Shown: positions 1-5,377, counted from the first letter of the stretch. The stretch: DNA of 5,574 nt from Ardenticatenales bacterium (GCA_030667645.1 DAOUVM010000192.1:1-5574), one strand, 5' to 3'. Made by a program: numbers and translations. The notes: generated by a model not told the origin, from the letters alone.

Positions 1-40
1 CCGCCGCCACGGCGGACAGAATCAGCGTTGTTGCATCCAT
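1..40 (-). CDS. Start of an unidentified CDS running off the left edge
   Basis: Reading leftward from an ATG at 40-38 gives MDATTLILSAVAA before the window ends, an open frame with a hydrophobic or helical N-terminus. A purine-rich AGGGG (complement of 51-55) lies 10 nt upstream and would serve as ribosome binding site; it overlaps the stop of the preceding small ORF, whose TAG ends 7 nt before this ATG. The tight spacing suggests it is the third gene of the leftward group headed by the peptidase. Only 13 codons are visible, so no family can be named. Starts of this kind are common on small helical hypothetical proteins, but that is only an impression. The start is reasonably supported by spacing and Shine-Dalgarno; the identity is unknown. 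Confidence 0.5.
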   Translation of the reverse strand, partial: MDATTLILSAVAA

Positions 41-47
41 TGACTTG

Positions 48-266
48 CTACCCCTGCGCAGTCGATTCATTACTCTCAGTCGTCTTTCGGCGAGATGCCG
101 GAAATCCAGCACCTTGATGGCCGTTCACATCCGAAACGAACAGGTGCAAGTGGTTGGCGTCCACGTCATTGACCGGTTTGGATCCGCCACCGCCGTGCAA
201 CTCTCGGTTATCCCCCACCGGTCCGCCCCGCCTGCCACTTGCACTTGAATAACTAAAGTCCTCCAT
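48..266 (-). CDS. Small Gly-rich hydrophilic protein, 72 aa, unknown function
   Basis: This 72-codon ORF starts 8 nt after the peptidase stop and ends 7 nt before the next start, so it fits an operon without gaps. An AGG (complement of 274-276) sits 7 nt before the ATG and overlaps the peptidase stop, which suggests translational coupling. The protein is hydrophilic, with a Gly/Arg-rich first third (GRRGGP, HGGGG around residues 11-28), a middle with several Asp, His and Val residues (around 30-50) and a Ser/Thr/Glu-rich end. It has no membrane segment, signal peptide, cysteines or recognisable domain. It could be a small accessory protein, a peptide acted on by the neighbouring peptidase, or merely an open frame in untranslated mRNA. 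I do not recognise it; spacing is the main argument that it is real. Confidence 0.5.
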   Translation of the reverse strand: MEDFSYSSASGRRGGPVGDNRELHGGGGSKPVNDVDANHLHLFVSDVNGHQGAGFPASRRKTTESNESTAQG

Positions 267-274
267 CTACCAGC

Positions 275-2335
275 CTATGAGGATGGGCTCTCCTGATGTA
301 ACTCGACCGGACACAGCTCAACCAGACCGAGCTTGTGCAGCAGTTCAAACCGTTTCACCACCAACTCGGCATCGCGAATGCCAGACTCGTTCTCCACCAG
401 ATCCGTTATTTCCAACGCGGTGCGCCGGCCGTCAGCCCAATAATCTGCCAGGATCGGCAGCGTAAAGCCCCAGTGGGGGCGAGAATCGATCAACCTGTAC
501 CAGGCGGTCTGCTCTTCTTGCGACAACACAGCCAGACGGCCGCGCACCGCAACCGGGCCACGGAATAGACGACGGGGTACGAAGGTGGGAGCCTTTTCCT
601 CCCATTCATCCATCGGCGTACTTGACAGGCCTGGCTCATCGACACCTTTACTGCGCTCTGGACGGACCTCAGCCGCTCGCCGGCCGCGCTCCAATTGAAC
701 CTCGGCAAACTGGGTCGCTTCCCTTCCCAATTCGGTCGCCAGCGGCGCGATCCCGGTCCACAGGCGGGTGAGAGTTGCCAGGGATTCCTGGTGACGGGCG
801 AGCAGATAGGTGACCAGGCGGCCGAGTTGACCGTTCCCGGCCGCGGTGGCGCCCGGCATCGTATCATCAAACATCCGCGTGATGTGGGCCTGCACCCTCT
901 TGACCAATCGACCCTGAAAACCAGCAGCCACTTGGTAGGCCAGCCAGGTGGTCTCTGCCCGGCCGGCGCTGGCGACGAAATATATAAAGGCCCCCGCCAG
1001 GCTCCCAGCTCGAGCAAGCATGGCCGGATCGATCCTGTCCAGAGTGTCGGCCGACGTGTGGTAGAACTTGTCTGGGCTCTGGATGAGCATCGCCATCGGA
1101 ACACCTACCGTGGGATCGGAAAAAATGAAATGGTCCGATCCCCCTGTAAAGCCGGTGGTCGCATACCGAAAGAGGGCGTACCCTCCTACCCCGCTGTGCA
1201 AAGCAGCATCATCAAAAAGCTCCTCCCGCAGCCGTTCCAGCAGATCCGGCACAAAGGAGCTAATCGAGTCCGGGGGGCACTCCAAAAGGAACGACGAACC
1301 ATTCAGCGCCTGGTCGCCGCCGACCATATCCAGGTTGATCCCCGCAACCATGGAGGGAATCTCTCCCTCATGCGCCGCGAGATAGGCATAGGAGCCGAGC
1401 ATTTCCGGCAGCCAGAGAAAGCGGATGCCGCGCCTCGGCCGGGGCAGATCACCATTGCGGATGAGGTGGTGCAAGGTTCGGGCTGTCTCCAGCGCGGCCG
1501 CGGCCCCAGAGGCATTGTCGTTGGCGGACGGCTGCGGGTGGCAGAGATGAGACACCAGGAGCACCTGCTGGTCAGTGTCGCCAGGGATGAACGCGCTCAC
1601 GACCTCGAACGTGCCATCAACCAAACGACTGCTCACGTGAGCCCGTACCCGGACCGGTGGCAATCCCTCGTTGGCGCGGGACCGAACAAGCTCTCCCAGC
1701 CACTCCCCCTGGCGGGTAGACAGGACAAACCCAAAGCACTTGGTTTCGGCCGGATAGTCCGACCACCAGAACGACGTATACTGCCGGGCATCCGGCAGAT
1801 CCATGGGCTCGCGCACCGGCCGAACCGTTCTCATCCCATAGAAGATGATGCCGATCGCTCCGTGCTCTTCTACGGCCAATCGACGCACGCGCTCCACGTC
1901 GCCCTTGGTGAGCACGATCTTTCCGTCCAGATCGAGCCCGTCGTACTCGGCCTGATCCAAACCATCGCTCAGCAACACTACCTCGGCGGTTCCATCAAAG
2001 GGAGTACTGCGTTGGATGAGCGACAGTTTGAGTCGGCGATAGTCCGCCAGCCGGCAAGCGTGGTCGGCCGGCTCGATCAGATCCAGTCTGGCGCCGGTCG
2101 CGTGCCATTCCTGGAAAGAGGGTTCCGCCCAAAAGCAGGTCTCGCGGTCGGCCGGAAAGGTCTCCAACTGCGCGTCCACACCGGCCTTGTGTAGTTCGTC
2201 CAACACATAGGTGGCGGCCGCCCGATAGCCGGGGCTGGCCTGGATGCGGTGATGGCGTACGATGGCCGCAACGTGCTCCTTTGCAGCACCCCCTGAGAAC
2301 TCGTTCCGGATGAGGGCAAAGATATCTCCTAGCAT
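275..2335 (-). CDS. M28-family zinc aminopeptidase with PA-like insert and C-terminal winged-helix-like domain
   Basis: Predicted di-zinc peptidase of the M28 clan, close to proteins annotated as DUF4910/DUF2172 aminopeptidases; it should remove N-terminal residues from peptides. Numbering is from the ATG at 2335 (686 aa). An N-terminal helical segment (about 1-50) precedes a PA-like insert (LDGKIVLT near 135-143, GAIGIIFYG near 159-167). The catalytic core shows SHLCHP (His263/His266), ANDNASG with Asp273, LPEMLGS with Glu311, NLDMVGG with Asp336, GGSDH near 398-402 and YHTSADT with His426, the order of metal ligands expected for M28. A helical stretch and a charged linker (about 557-582) lead to a tail (about 605-676) containing ADYWADGRRTALEI and KLGLVEL, resembling a PqqD-like winged helix. 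No signal peptide is seen, so it is probably cytoplasmic. The ATG at 2422 is rejected because a promoter (2380-2408) and Shine-Dalgarno (2345-2350) lie downstream of it. Substrate is unknown. Confidence 0.9.
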   Translation of the reverse strand: MLGDIFALIRNEFSGGAAKEHVAAIVRHHRIQASPGYRAAATYVLDELHKAGVDAQLETFPADRETCFWAEPSFQEWHATGARLDLIEPADHACRLADYRRLKLSLIQRSTPFDGTAEVVLLSDGLDQAEYDGLDLDGKIVLTKGDVERVRRLAVEEHGAIGIIFYGMRTVRPVREPMDLPDARQYTSFWWSDYPAETKCFGFVLSTRQGEWLGELVRSRANEGLPPVRVRAHVSSRLVDGTFEVVSAFIPGDTDQQVLLVSHLCHPQPSANDNASGAAAALETARTLHHLIRNGDLPRPRRGIRFLWLPEMLGSYAYLAAHEGEIPSMVAGINLDMVGGDQALNGSSFLLECPPDSISSFVPDLLERLREELFDDAALHSGVGGYALFRYATTGFTGGSDHFIFSDPTVGVPMAMLIQSPDKFYHTSADTLDRIDPAMLARAGSLAGAFIYFVASAGRAETTWLAYQVAAGFQGRLVKRVQAHITRMFDDTMPGATAAGNGQLGRLVTYLLARHQESLATLTRLWTGIAPLATELGREATQFAEVQLERGRRAAEVRPERSKGVDEPGLSSTPMDEWEEKAPTFVPRRLFRGPVAVRGRLAVLSQEEQTAWYRLIDSRPHWGFTLPILADYWADGRRTALEITDLVENESGIRDAELVVKRFELLHKLGLVELCPVELHQESPSS
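621..667. repeat. Degenerate REP-like dispersed repeat, in frame inside the peptidase linker
   Basis: The plus strand at 645-664 reads CCTTTACTGCGCTCTGGACG, close to the dispersed repeat core CTTCGACTGCGCTCAGGACG that I recall from many environmental bacterial genomes. Just before it, CTTGACAGG and GGCTCA (621-637) look like a spread-out version of the companion half CTTCGACAGGCTCA. On the coding strand it is translated as VRPERSKGVDEP within the charged linker of the peptidase, a peptide string typical of such repeats read through in frame. The match is from memory and imperfect (an apparent one-base difference in length and substitutions), so it would be an old, decayed copy. Confidence 0.5.
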
Positions 2336-2344
2336 GAGAAACAG

Positions 2345-2350
2345 TTCCTT
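2345..2350 (-). promoter_or_regulatory. Shine-Dalgarno deciding the peptidase start
   Basis: The minus strand reads AAGGAA at 2350-2345, leaving 9 nt before the ATG at 2335. It fixes that ATG as the start in preference to the upstream in-frame ATG at 2422, which has no such site and lies upstream of the predicted promoter. Confidence 0.75.
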
Positions 2351-2379
2351 CAATTGGGTCGACCACACAGCGTGATGAC

Positions 2380-2408
2380 AGTATAACCGTGCCGCAACCG
2401 CAAGGCAA
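2380..2408 (-). promoter_or_regulatory. Sigma70-type promoter of the leftward peptidase group
   Basis: On the minus strand, TTGCCT (2408-2403) and TATACT (2385-2380) are separated by 17 bp. The predicted transcript starts near 2373 and has a leader of about 38 nt with a Shine-Dalgarno before the ATG at 2335. The first origin DnaA box (2462-2470) lies about 54 bp upstream of the -35, so DnaA bound there could influence this promoter; that is inference. Confidence 0.65.
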
Positions 2409-2461
2409 GACACACAGACCACTGACGGGCTTTGCGCCGGTCGGCATCCTCCTTGCAGGCC

Positions 2462-2511
2462 TGTGGATAACTCGCCGCAATCTGTGGAAAAAGTCCCCCT
2501 CCTGTGGATAA
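2462..2511 (+). promoter_or_regulatory. Left array of three DnaA boxes in helical register
   Basis: TGTGGATAA, TGTGGAAAA and TGTGGATAA start at 2462, 2483 and 2503, all in one orientation. The start-to-start distances of 21 and 20 bp place the three sites on the same DNA face, two turns apart. The outer two are exact consensus and the middle one has a single change. They lie about 300 bp from the unwinding region and could act as high-affinity anchor sites. Confidence 0.85.
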
Positions 2512-2755
2512 GAACCGGTTTTCAGCCACTCCATCCCCTGAAAACCCAGTGGTGGTGGGGAAAGGATGTTGGCAGAGTGGGAAAAAGTGTGGCCGATTTC
2601 CGCAAAAGGACCAAGGTAATGGGCACCCCGGCACACATGCGTCGGGGAGGCAAAAGAAATCAACACCTTCTCCACACGGTGGCGCCGGGCATCGACCGTG
2701 GATATGGGGGAACGGACGGGAATGAACGGCATATCCAGCGAAAAAGCACTGGATT

Positions 2756-2783
2756 GGCTGTGGATATCCAGTTATCCACAGCC
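2756..2783. repeat. Perfect inverted pair of DnaA boxes
   Basis: The 11-bp arm GGCTGTGGATA (2756-2766) is repeated inverted without mismatch as TATCCACAGCC (2773-2783) across 6 bp. Each arm contains a DnaA box: TGTGGATAT at 2759-2767 and the exact TTATCCACA at 2772-2780. The conservation extends beyond the boxes, so the dyad itself may matter. It directly borders the DnaA-trio-like triplets. Confidence 0.85.
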
Positions 2784-2784
2784 C

Positions 2785-2799
2785 CTACTACTGCTACTA
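2785..2799. promoter_or_regulatory. DnaA-trio-like triplet array
   Basis: The plus strand reads CTA CTA CTG CTA CTA, which on the complementary strand is TAG/CAG triplets, the 3'-GAT-type trinucleotides that DnaA engages on single-stranded DNA in the B. subtilis basal origin. The array begins 4 bp (GCCC) after the exact DnaA box at 2772-2780 and points into the AT-rich segment. Position, phase and orientation all match the known module. Confidence 0.8.
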
Positions 2800-2834
2800 A
2801 TATACTATAAAGAAATAAAGAGATATATATAAAC
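2797..2834. other. AT-rich DNA unwinding element
   Basis: This segment is almost all A and T, with only a few G or C bases, and ends in a run of alternating TA (2823-2831). It contrasts with the GC-rich surroundings and follows immediately on the triplet array. By analogy with other bacterial origins it is where the strands first open. It also contains TATACT/TATAAA words that could serve as -10 elements, but no matching -35 or gene was found. Confidence 0.8.
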
Positions 2835-2890
2835 TGGCCTTCGGACGAGAACTCGGACACAATCGATTCCTCCGACCACGTAGAGGTATT

Positions 2891-2934
2891 GGGGTGTGTG
2901 TGCAGGGCGCATCGTGCCCTGCACACACATCCCC
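2891..2934. repeat. Strong GC-rich hairpin between the unwinding element and the CPBP promoter
   Basis: TGTGTGTGCAGGGC (2895-2908) pairs fully with GCCCTGCACACACA (2916-2929), and GGGG (2891-2894) pairs with CCCC (2931-2934) past one bulged T, giving 18 paired positions with a 7-base loop. It lies between divergent transcription units rather than after a gene and has no T-tract on either strand directly after the stem. It could form a cruciform near the origin, end a short untranslated transcript, or be a mobile palindrome. The rest of 2835-3011 shows no gene or other motif I can name. Confidence 0.8.
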
Positions 2935-3011
2935 GCCCACCGGGTTTTGGCGGCCAGTAGGCGAAGAATGACGATTGTCCGAACTCCTGTCTGAACATCC
3001 GATAGAAACCC

Positions 3012-3040
3012 TTTACCAAGCTCGGCCGGAACGCTATAAT
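3012..3040 (+). promoter_or_regulatory. Sigma70-type promoter of the CPBP-exonuclease operon
   Basis: TTTACC (3012-3017) and a perfect TATAAT (3035-3040) are spaced by 17 bp. Transcription should start around 3046-3048, only 2-4 nt ahead of the ATG at 3050, which implies a leaderless or nearly leaderless mRNA. The AGGA at 3045-3048 is too close to the ATG to be a normal ribosome binding site. Confidence 0.7.
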
Positions 3041-3049
3041 CCATAGGAT

Positions 3050-4024
3050 ATGGAGATTCTACTGGGTTCTGCGGGTGTCTTGGGTCTTGTGCTATTAGCG
3101 AATGTCTCTGAGGGTCGCCCCCGATGGACGTCGAGTTGGGTTCGTTTTCTACTTGTCCTTAATCTGTCTCTCGGCTTGATTGGCGCTCTCGTTCTCCTCG
3201 CCGGCCGCCTTGACCTTTTCCCTCCGACCGATTCTGTCTCCTCTTCGGGAGGCATAACTCTGCTGCTGACATCTGTTGTCGGGTTCCTGTTTCTCTCCTC
3301 CCCCGTTCGCAAGCGGTTGTCAAGAGTCATTCCTATTCGCCCGGAATCCCCTGTTCATATCACTTCTCTGCTTCTGTCCTGCTATCTCGTCTCCTGGACT
3401 GTGCTTTCCCTGTCTCTACTCGGCGGTCTGCAGGGTTTGCAGGACAGTGCAGAGAGCGTCTCGGTCCTTGCGTATGTAATTCAAGCCCTGGGGTTGCTCT
3501 TTCTATCCCTGTTGGGGGTGGGGCTCTTGACCCGCCGGCGTTGGGTGCAGGTCGTCGATCGGTTGGGCCTGGCCAGTTTCCGCTGGCGTTCCCTCCTCGT
3601 TGCGTCCGTGGCCATTGTTCTCCTGGTCTCGATCAACCTGGTGGTTTCGGTCATCTGGGTGCTGATTGATCCCGACCAGGCAGATGCTGTCCGGCAAATA
3701 TCCAATGCGATGTTGAGGGATTTTGATTCCGTGGGAACGATCTTCCTGTTGGCCGCGCTGTCGAGCGTGAGCGAGGAAGTGCTCTTTCGAGGAGCCTTGC
3801 AGCCTCGCCTGGGCATTCCTCTCACTTCGCTCCTCTTTGCTGCAACCCATCTACAATATGCCATCTCTCCGGCCACGCTGGTTGTCTTTGTCATCGGCCT
3901 GGTTCTGGGGGCAGTGCGCCACTACTTTGGCACCTGGGCGGCCATCCTGACTCATTTTGGCTACAACTTTGGACTGCTCTTGATGGGATTGGTCGCGAGC
4001 AGGTTGCTCGAGATGGCGGGATGA
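3050..4024 (+). CDS. CPBP-family intramembrane glutamic protease (CAAX protease/bacteriocin-processing family)
   Basis: A 324-residue, strongly hydrophobic protein with about eight to ten membrane segments (roughly 3-17, 30-52, 69-83, 103-125, 138-160, 181-205, 227-239, 257-268, 274-288, 295-316). The family signature is clear: SSVSEEVLFRG carries Glu242, Glu243 and Arg247 (EExxxR), followed by ATH with His267 and a last segment THFGYN with His302 and Asn306. Family members are Rce1-like membrane peptidases; bacterial ones act in processing of bacteriocins or unknown membrane substrates, so the substrate here cannot be stated. The N-terminal five segments before the protease core are extra compared with the shortest family members. 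The start is the first ATG after the promoter, and the first membrane segment begins at residue 3. Its stop overlaps the next start in ATGA, indicating coupled translation with the exonuclease. Confidence 0.92.
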   Translation: MEILLGSAGVLGLVLLANVSEGRPRWTSSWVRFLLVLNLSLGLIGALVLLAGRLDLFPPTDSVSSSGGITLLLTSVVGFLFLSSPVRKRLSRVIPIRPESPVHITSLLLSCYLVSWTVLSLSLLGGLQGLQDSAESVSVLAYVIQALGLLFLSLLGVGLLTRRRWVQVVDRLGLASFRWRSLLVASVAIVLLVSINLVVSVIWVLIDPDQADAVRQISNAMLRDFDSVGTIFLLAALSSVSEEVLFRGALQPRLGIPLTSLLFAATHLQYAISPATLVVFVIGLVLGAVRHYFGTWAAILTHFGYNFGLLLMGLVASRLLEMAG

Positions 4025-5268
4025 ACACCGAGCTTGCCGGCCGATTGCGCCGTCTGGGTCTGGGCAAAGGTCCGGCCGCCCTCCGGCCGGCGGAGCAAAG
4101 GCGGGAATCGCGATGTGTGGAAAACCTGTTGCCCGGCCGTCTCCTTTCTTGTGAGGACAGTGCATGCTTTGTCACCGAACGCAACTATCCACTGGACTCG
4201 TCGCACGGAACCCAGCCGTTGGGCTCGCTCCTCGACGCCTCCACCAAGGTGGCGGCAACCATGTTCAAGCAGCCCTCTTTGGCAGAGCTATCTTTTGGCG
4301 ATTTTGTCTTCCTTGACACCGAGACCACCGGGTTGTCAGGCGGAACGGGGACGATCGCGTTTCTGGTGGGGGTTGGTTTCATAGAGGGTTCTCAATTCGT
4401 CATGCGGCAGTTCTTTTTGCGCACCCCAGATGACGAACCCGCCATGCTGACCCATCTGACGGAACTACTCGTTTCCCGTCCGGGGATCGTCTCCTTCAAC
4501 GGCCGCAGTTTTGACATTCCCTTGCTGGAAACCCGCTACATACTCAACCGCCGGCCGCCGCCTTTTTCTGACTCGCCGCACCTTGACCTGCTTCAACCCG
4601 CTCGTCGTCTCTGGCGTGACTCGCTGGACTCCTGTCGCCTGATTTCGCTGGAAGAACAGGTTCTGGGTATCAGGCGAGACCAGACGGACATTCCCGGCGG
4701 GTTGATTCCCGGGATCTATCGCGATTATTTGCGCACCGGCAACGGGATCGAGATGCCACGCATCTTCTACCACAATAGGGTGGACGTCCTATCCATGGTG
4801 ACGCTGCTCTCTCAACTCTGTCGCATCTTTGATCAGCCGAGCGTCGAGCTGGAGCAAGGCGAGCATTGGTTCTCCCTGGCCAGGTGGTACGAGGCGCTGG
4901 GTCTGACGGCCGGGGCAGAAAACGCCTACCGATGTGCCATCGCGCAAAAGCTGACGACACCGGCTTTCCAGGATGCCCTCTCGCGGCTGGGACGACTGCT
5001 CAAACGCTCCGGCCGGAGAGATGACGCCCAGGTCATTTGGAGACAACTGGCGGCCGTTGAAATGGATGATGTGCGGGGGCACATAGAGATGGCCAAGCAT
5101 TGCGAGTGGCATGCAAGAGATTTGGGGGAAGCGGCCGGCTGGACTCGTGGCGCCTTGAGCGTGGCGGAGCGCTGGCCCAAGGGAATACAGCGCGCTGCCC
5201 GGCCGGAACTGAACCACCGTCTTGCCCGCCTGGAGCGCAAGCTGGCCGGATCCACCTCCCGCCGGTAA
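4021..5268 (+). CDS. mrfB: DEDD-family exonuclease with TPR-like C-terminus, MrfB/YprB-like
   Basis: A 415-residue protein built like B. subtilis YprB (MrfB), which is about the same length and acts with the helicase MrfA in repair of mitomycin-type DNA damage. An N-terminal region of the family (PGR near 38-40, CF at 49-50, YPLDSSHG near 56-63) precedes an RNase H-like exonuclease domain (about 92-270). The four acidic residues are visible: LDTET (Asp99, Glu101), FNGRSFD (Asp165), HLDLL (Asp189) and YHNRVDV (His251, Asp255). Residues about 281-385 form helical repeats of TPR type (SLARWYEALG, ALSRLGRLLKRSG). The start overlaps the upstream stop (ATGA) and keeps the expected family length. 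No mrfA-like helicase is in the window, so the pathway role rests on family similarity. It is co-transcribed with a membrane protease, an unusual partner. Confidence 0.88.
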   Translation: MNTELAGRLRRLGLGKGPAALRPAEQRRESRCVENLLPGRLLSCEDSACFVTERNYPLDSSHGTQPLGSLLDASTKVAATMFKQPSLAELSFGDFVFLDTETTGLSGGTGTIAFLVGVGFIEGSQFVMRQFFLRTPDDEPAMLTHLTELLVSRPGIVSFNGRSFDIPLLETRYILNRRPPPFSDSPHLDLLQPARRLWRDSLDSCRLISLEEQVLGIRRDQTDIPGGLIPGIYRDYLRTGNGIEMPRIFYHNRVDVLSMVTLLSQLCRIFDQPSVELEQGEHWFSLARWYEALGLTAGAENAYRCAIAQKLTTPAFQDALSRLGRLLKRSGRRDDAQVIWRQLAAVEMDDVRGHIEMAKHCEWHARDLGEAAGWTRGALSVAERWPKGIQRAARPELNHRLARLERKLAGSTSRR

Positions 5269-5283
5269 ATGGGTGTTGCCGTT

Positions 5284-5307
5284 CTCTGTTGCTCACCTCT
5301 GTTGCTC
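5284..5307 (+). repeat. Short tandem direct repeat after the exonuclease gene
   Basis: CTCTGTTGCTC occurs exactly at 5284-5294 and again at 5297-5307, a 13-bp period. It lies in the gap between the exonuclease stop and the PadR promoter. The gap (5269-5341) otherwise shows only a weak 5-bp stem CTGTC/GACAG (5309-5325) without a T-run, so no convincing terminator is seen. Confidence 0.6.
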
Positions 5308-5341
5308 GCTGTCCCCGGCCGACAGGGCCCCGGTCTGCATC

Positions 5342-5369
5342 TTGACAGGTTCGCCACCCATGCTATACT
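5342..5369 (+). promoter_or_regulatory. Near-consensus promoter of the PadR-family gene
   Basis: A perfect TTGACA (5342-5347) and TATACT (5364-5369) are 16 bp apart. The expected transcription start is near 5376, leaving a leader of about 34 nt before the ATG at 5410. Such a strong promoter in front of a repressor gene suggests autorepression holds it down. Confidence 0.75.
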
Positions 5370-5377
5370 TTCTGCCA

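Larger units (their letters stand above)
2462..2834. other. Probable chromosomal replication origin (oriC)
   Basis: This non-coding region clusters seven DnaA boxes or close variants: TGTGGATAA (2462-2470), TGTGGAAAA (2483-2491), TGTGGATAA (2503-2511), TTCTCCACA (2668-2676), CGTGGATAT (2697-2705), TGTGGATAT (2759-2767) and TTATCCACA (2772-2780). The last box is followed by GCCC, five CTA/CTG triplets and an AT-rich segment. Three boxes match the bacterial consensus exactly, far beyond chance in about 320 bp. Between the left and middle boxes (2512-2667) I see only a G-rich stretch (around 2549-2590) and no gene. The flanking genes diverge from it, as expected of an origin. DnaA would bind the boxes as a filament and open the AT-rich end. 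No replication gene adjoins it within the window. A plasmid or second-replicon origin is possible but nothing plasmid-like is visible. Confidence 0.88.

Noticed and set aside
695..2194. A 499-codon open frame on the plus strand, antisense to the peptidase
   Set aside because: It lies wholly opposite the M28 gene, whose motifs are unmistakable. Its translation is rich in Arg, Gly, Pro and His with no recognisable domain; it is a by-product of the codon use of the real gene.
2336..2422. Upstream in-frame ATG at 2422 as the peptidase start
   Set aside because: The promoter at 2380-2408 and the Shine-Dalgarno at 2345-2350 lie downstream of it, and the extra 29 residues do not look like a signal peptide or domain.
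1995..2732. A 245-codon minus-strand frame crossing into the origin
   Set aside because: It runs through the DnaA boxes and overlaps the peptidase start in another frame; its product has no family features.
2731..2739. ATATCCAGC as a further DnaA box
   Set aside because: It differs from the consensus at the critical bases of the TCCACA part, so I did not count it among the boxes.
2463..2810. Plus-strand frames of 73-115 codons across the origin region
   Set aside because: They consist of DnaA boxes and origin sequence, lack Shine-Dalgarno sites and give low-complexity translations.
2891..2934. The hairpin as an intrinsic terminator for a flanking gene
   Set aside because: Both flanking genes are transcribed away from it, and no T-tract follows the stem on either strand.
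2835..3011. tRNA, small RNA, riboswitch or CRISPR in the rest of the intergenic gap
   Set aside because: Apart from the hairpin I found no cloverleaf, repeat-spacer pattern or recognisable structured RNA.
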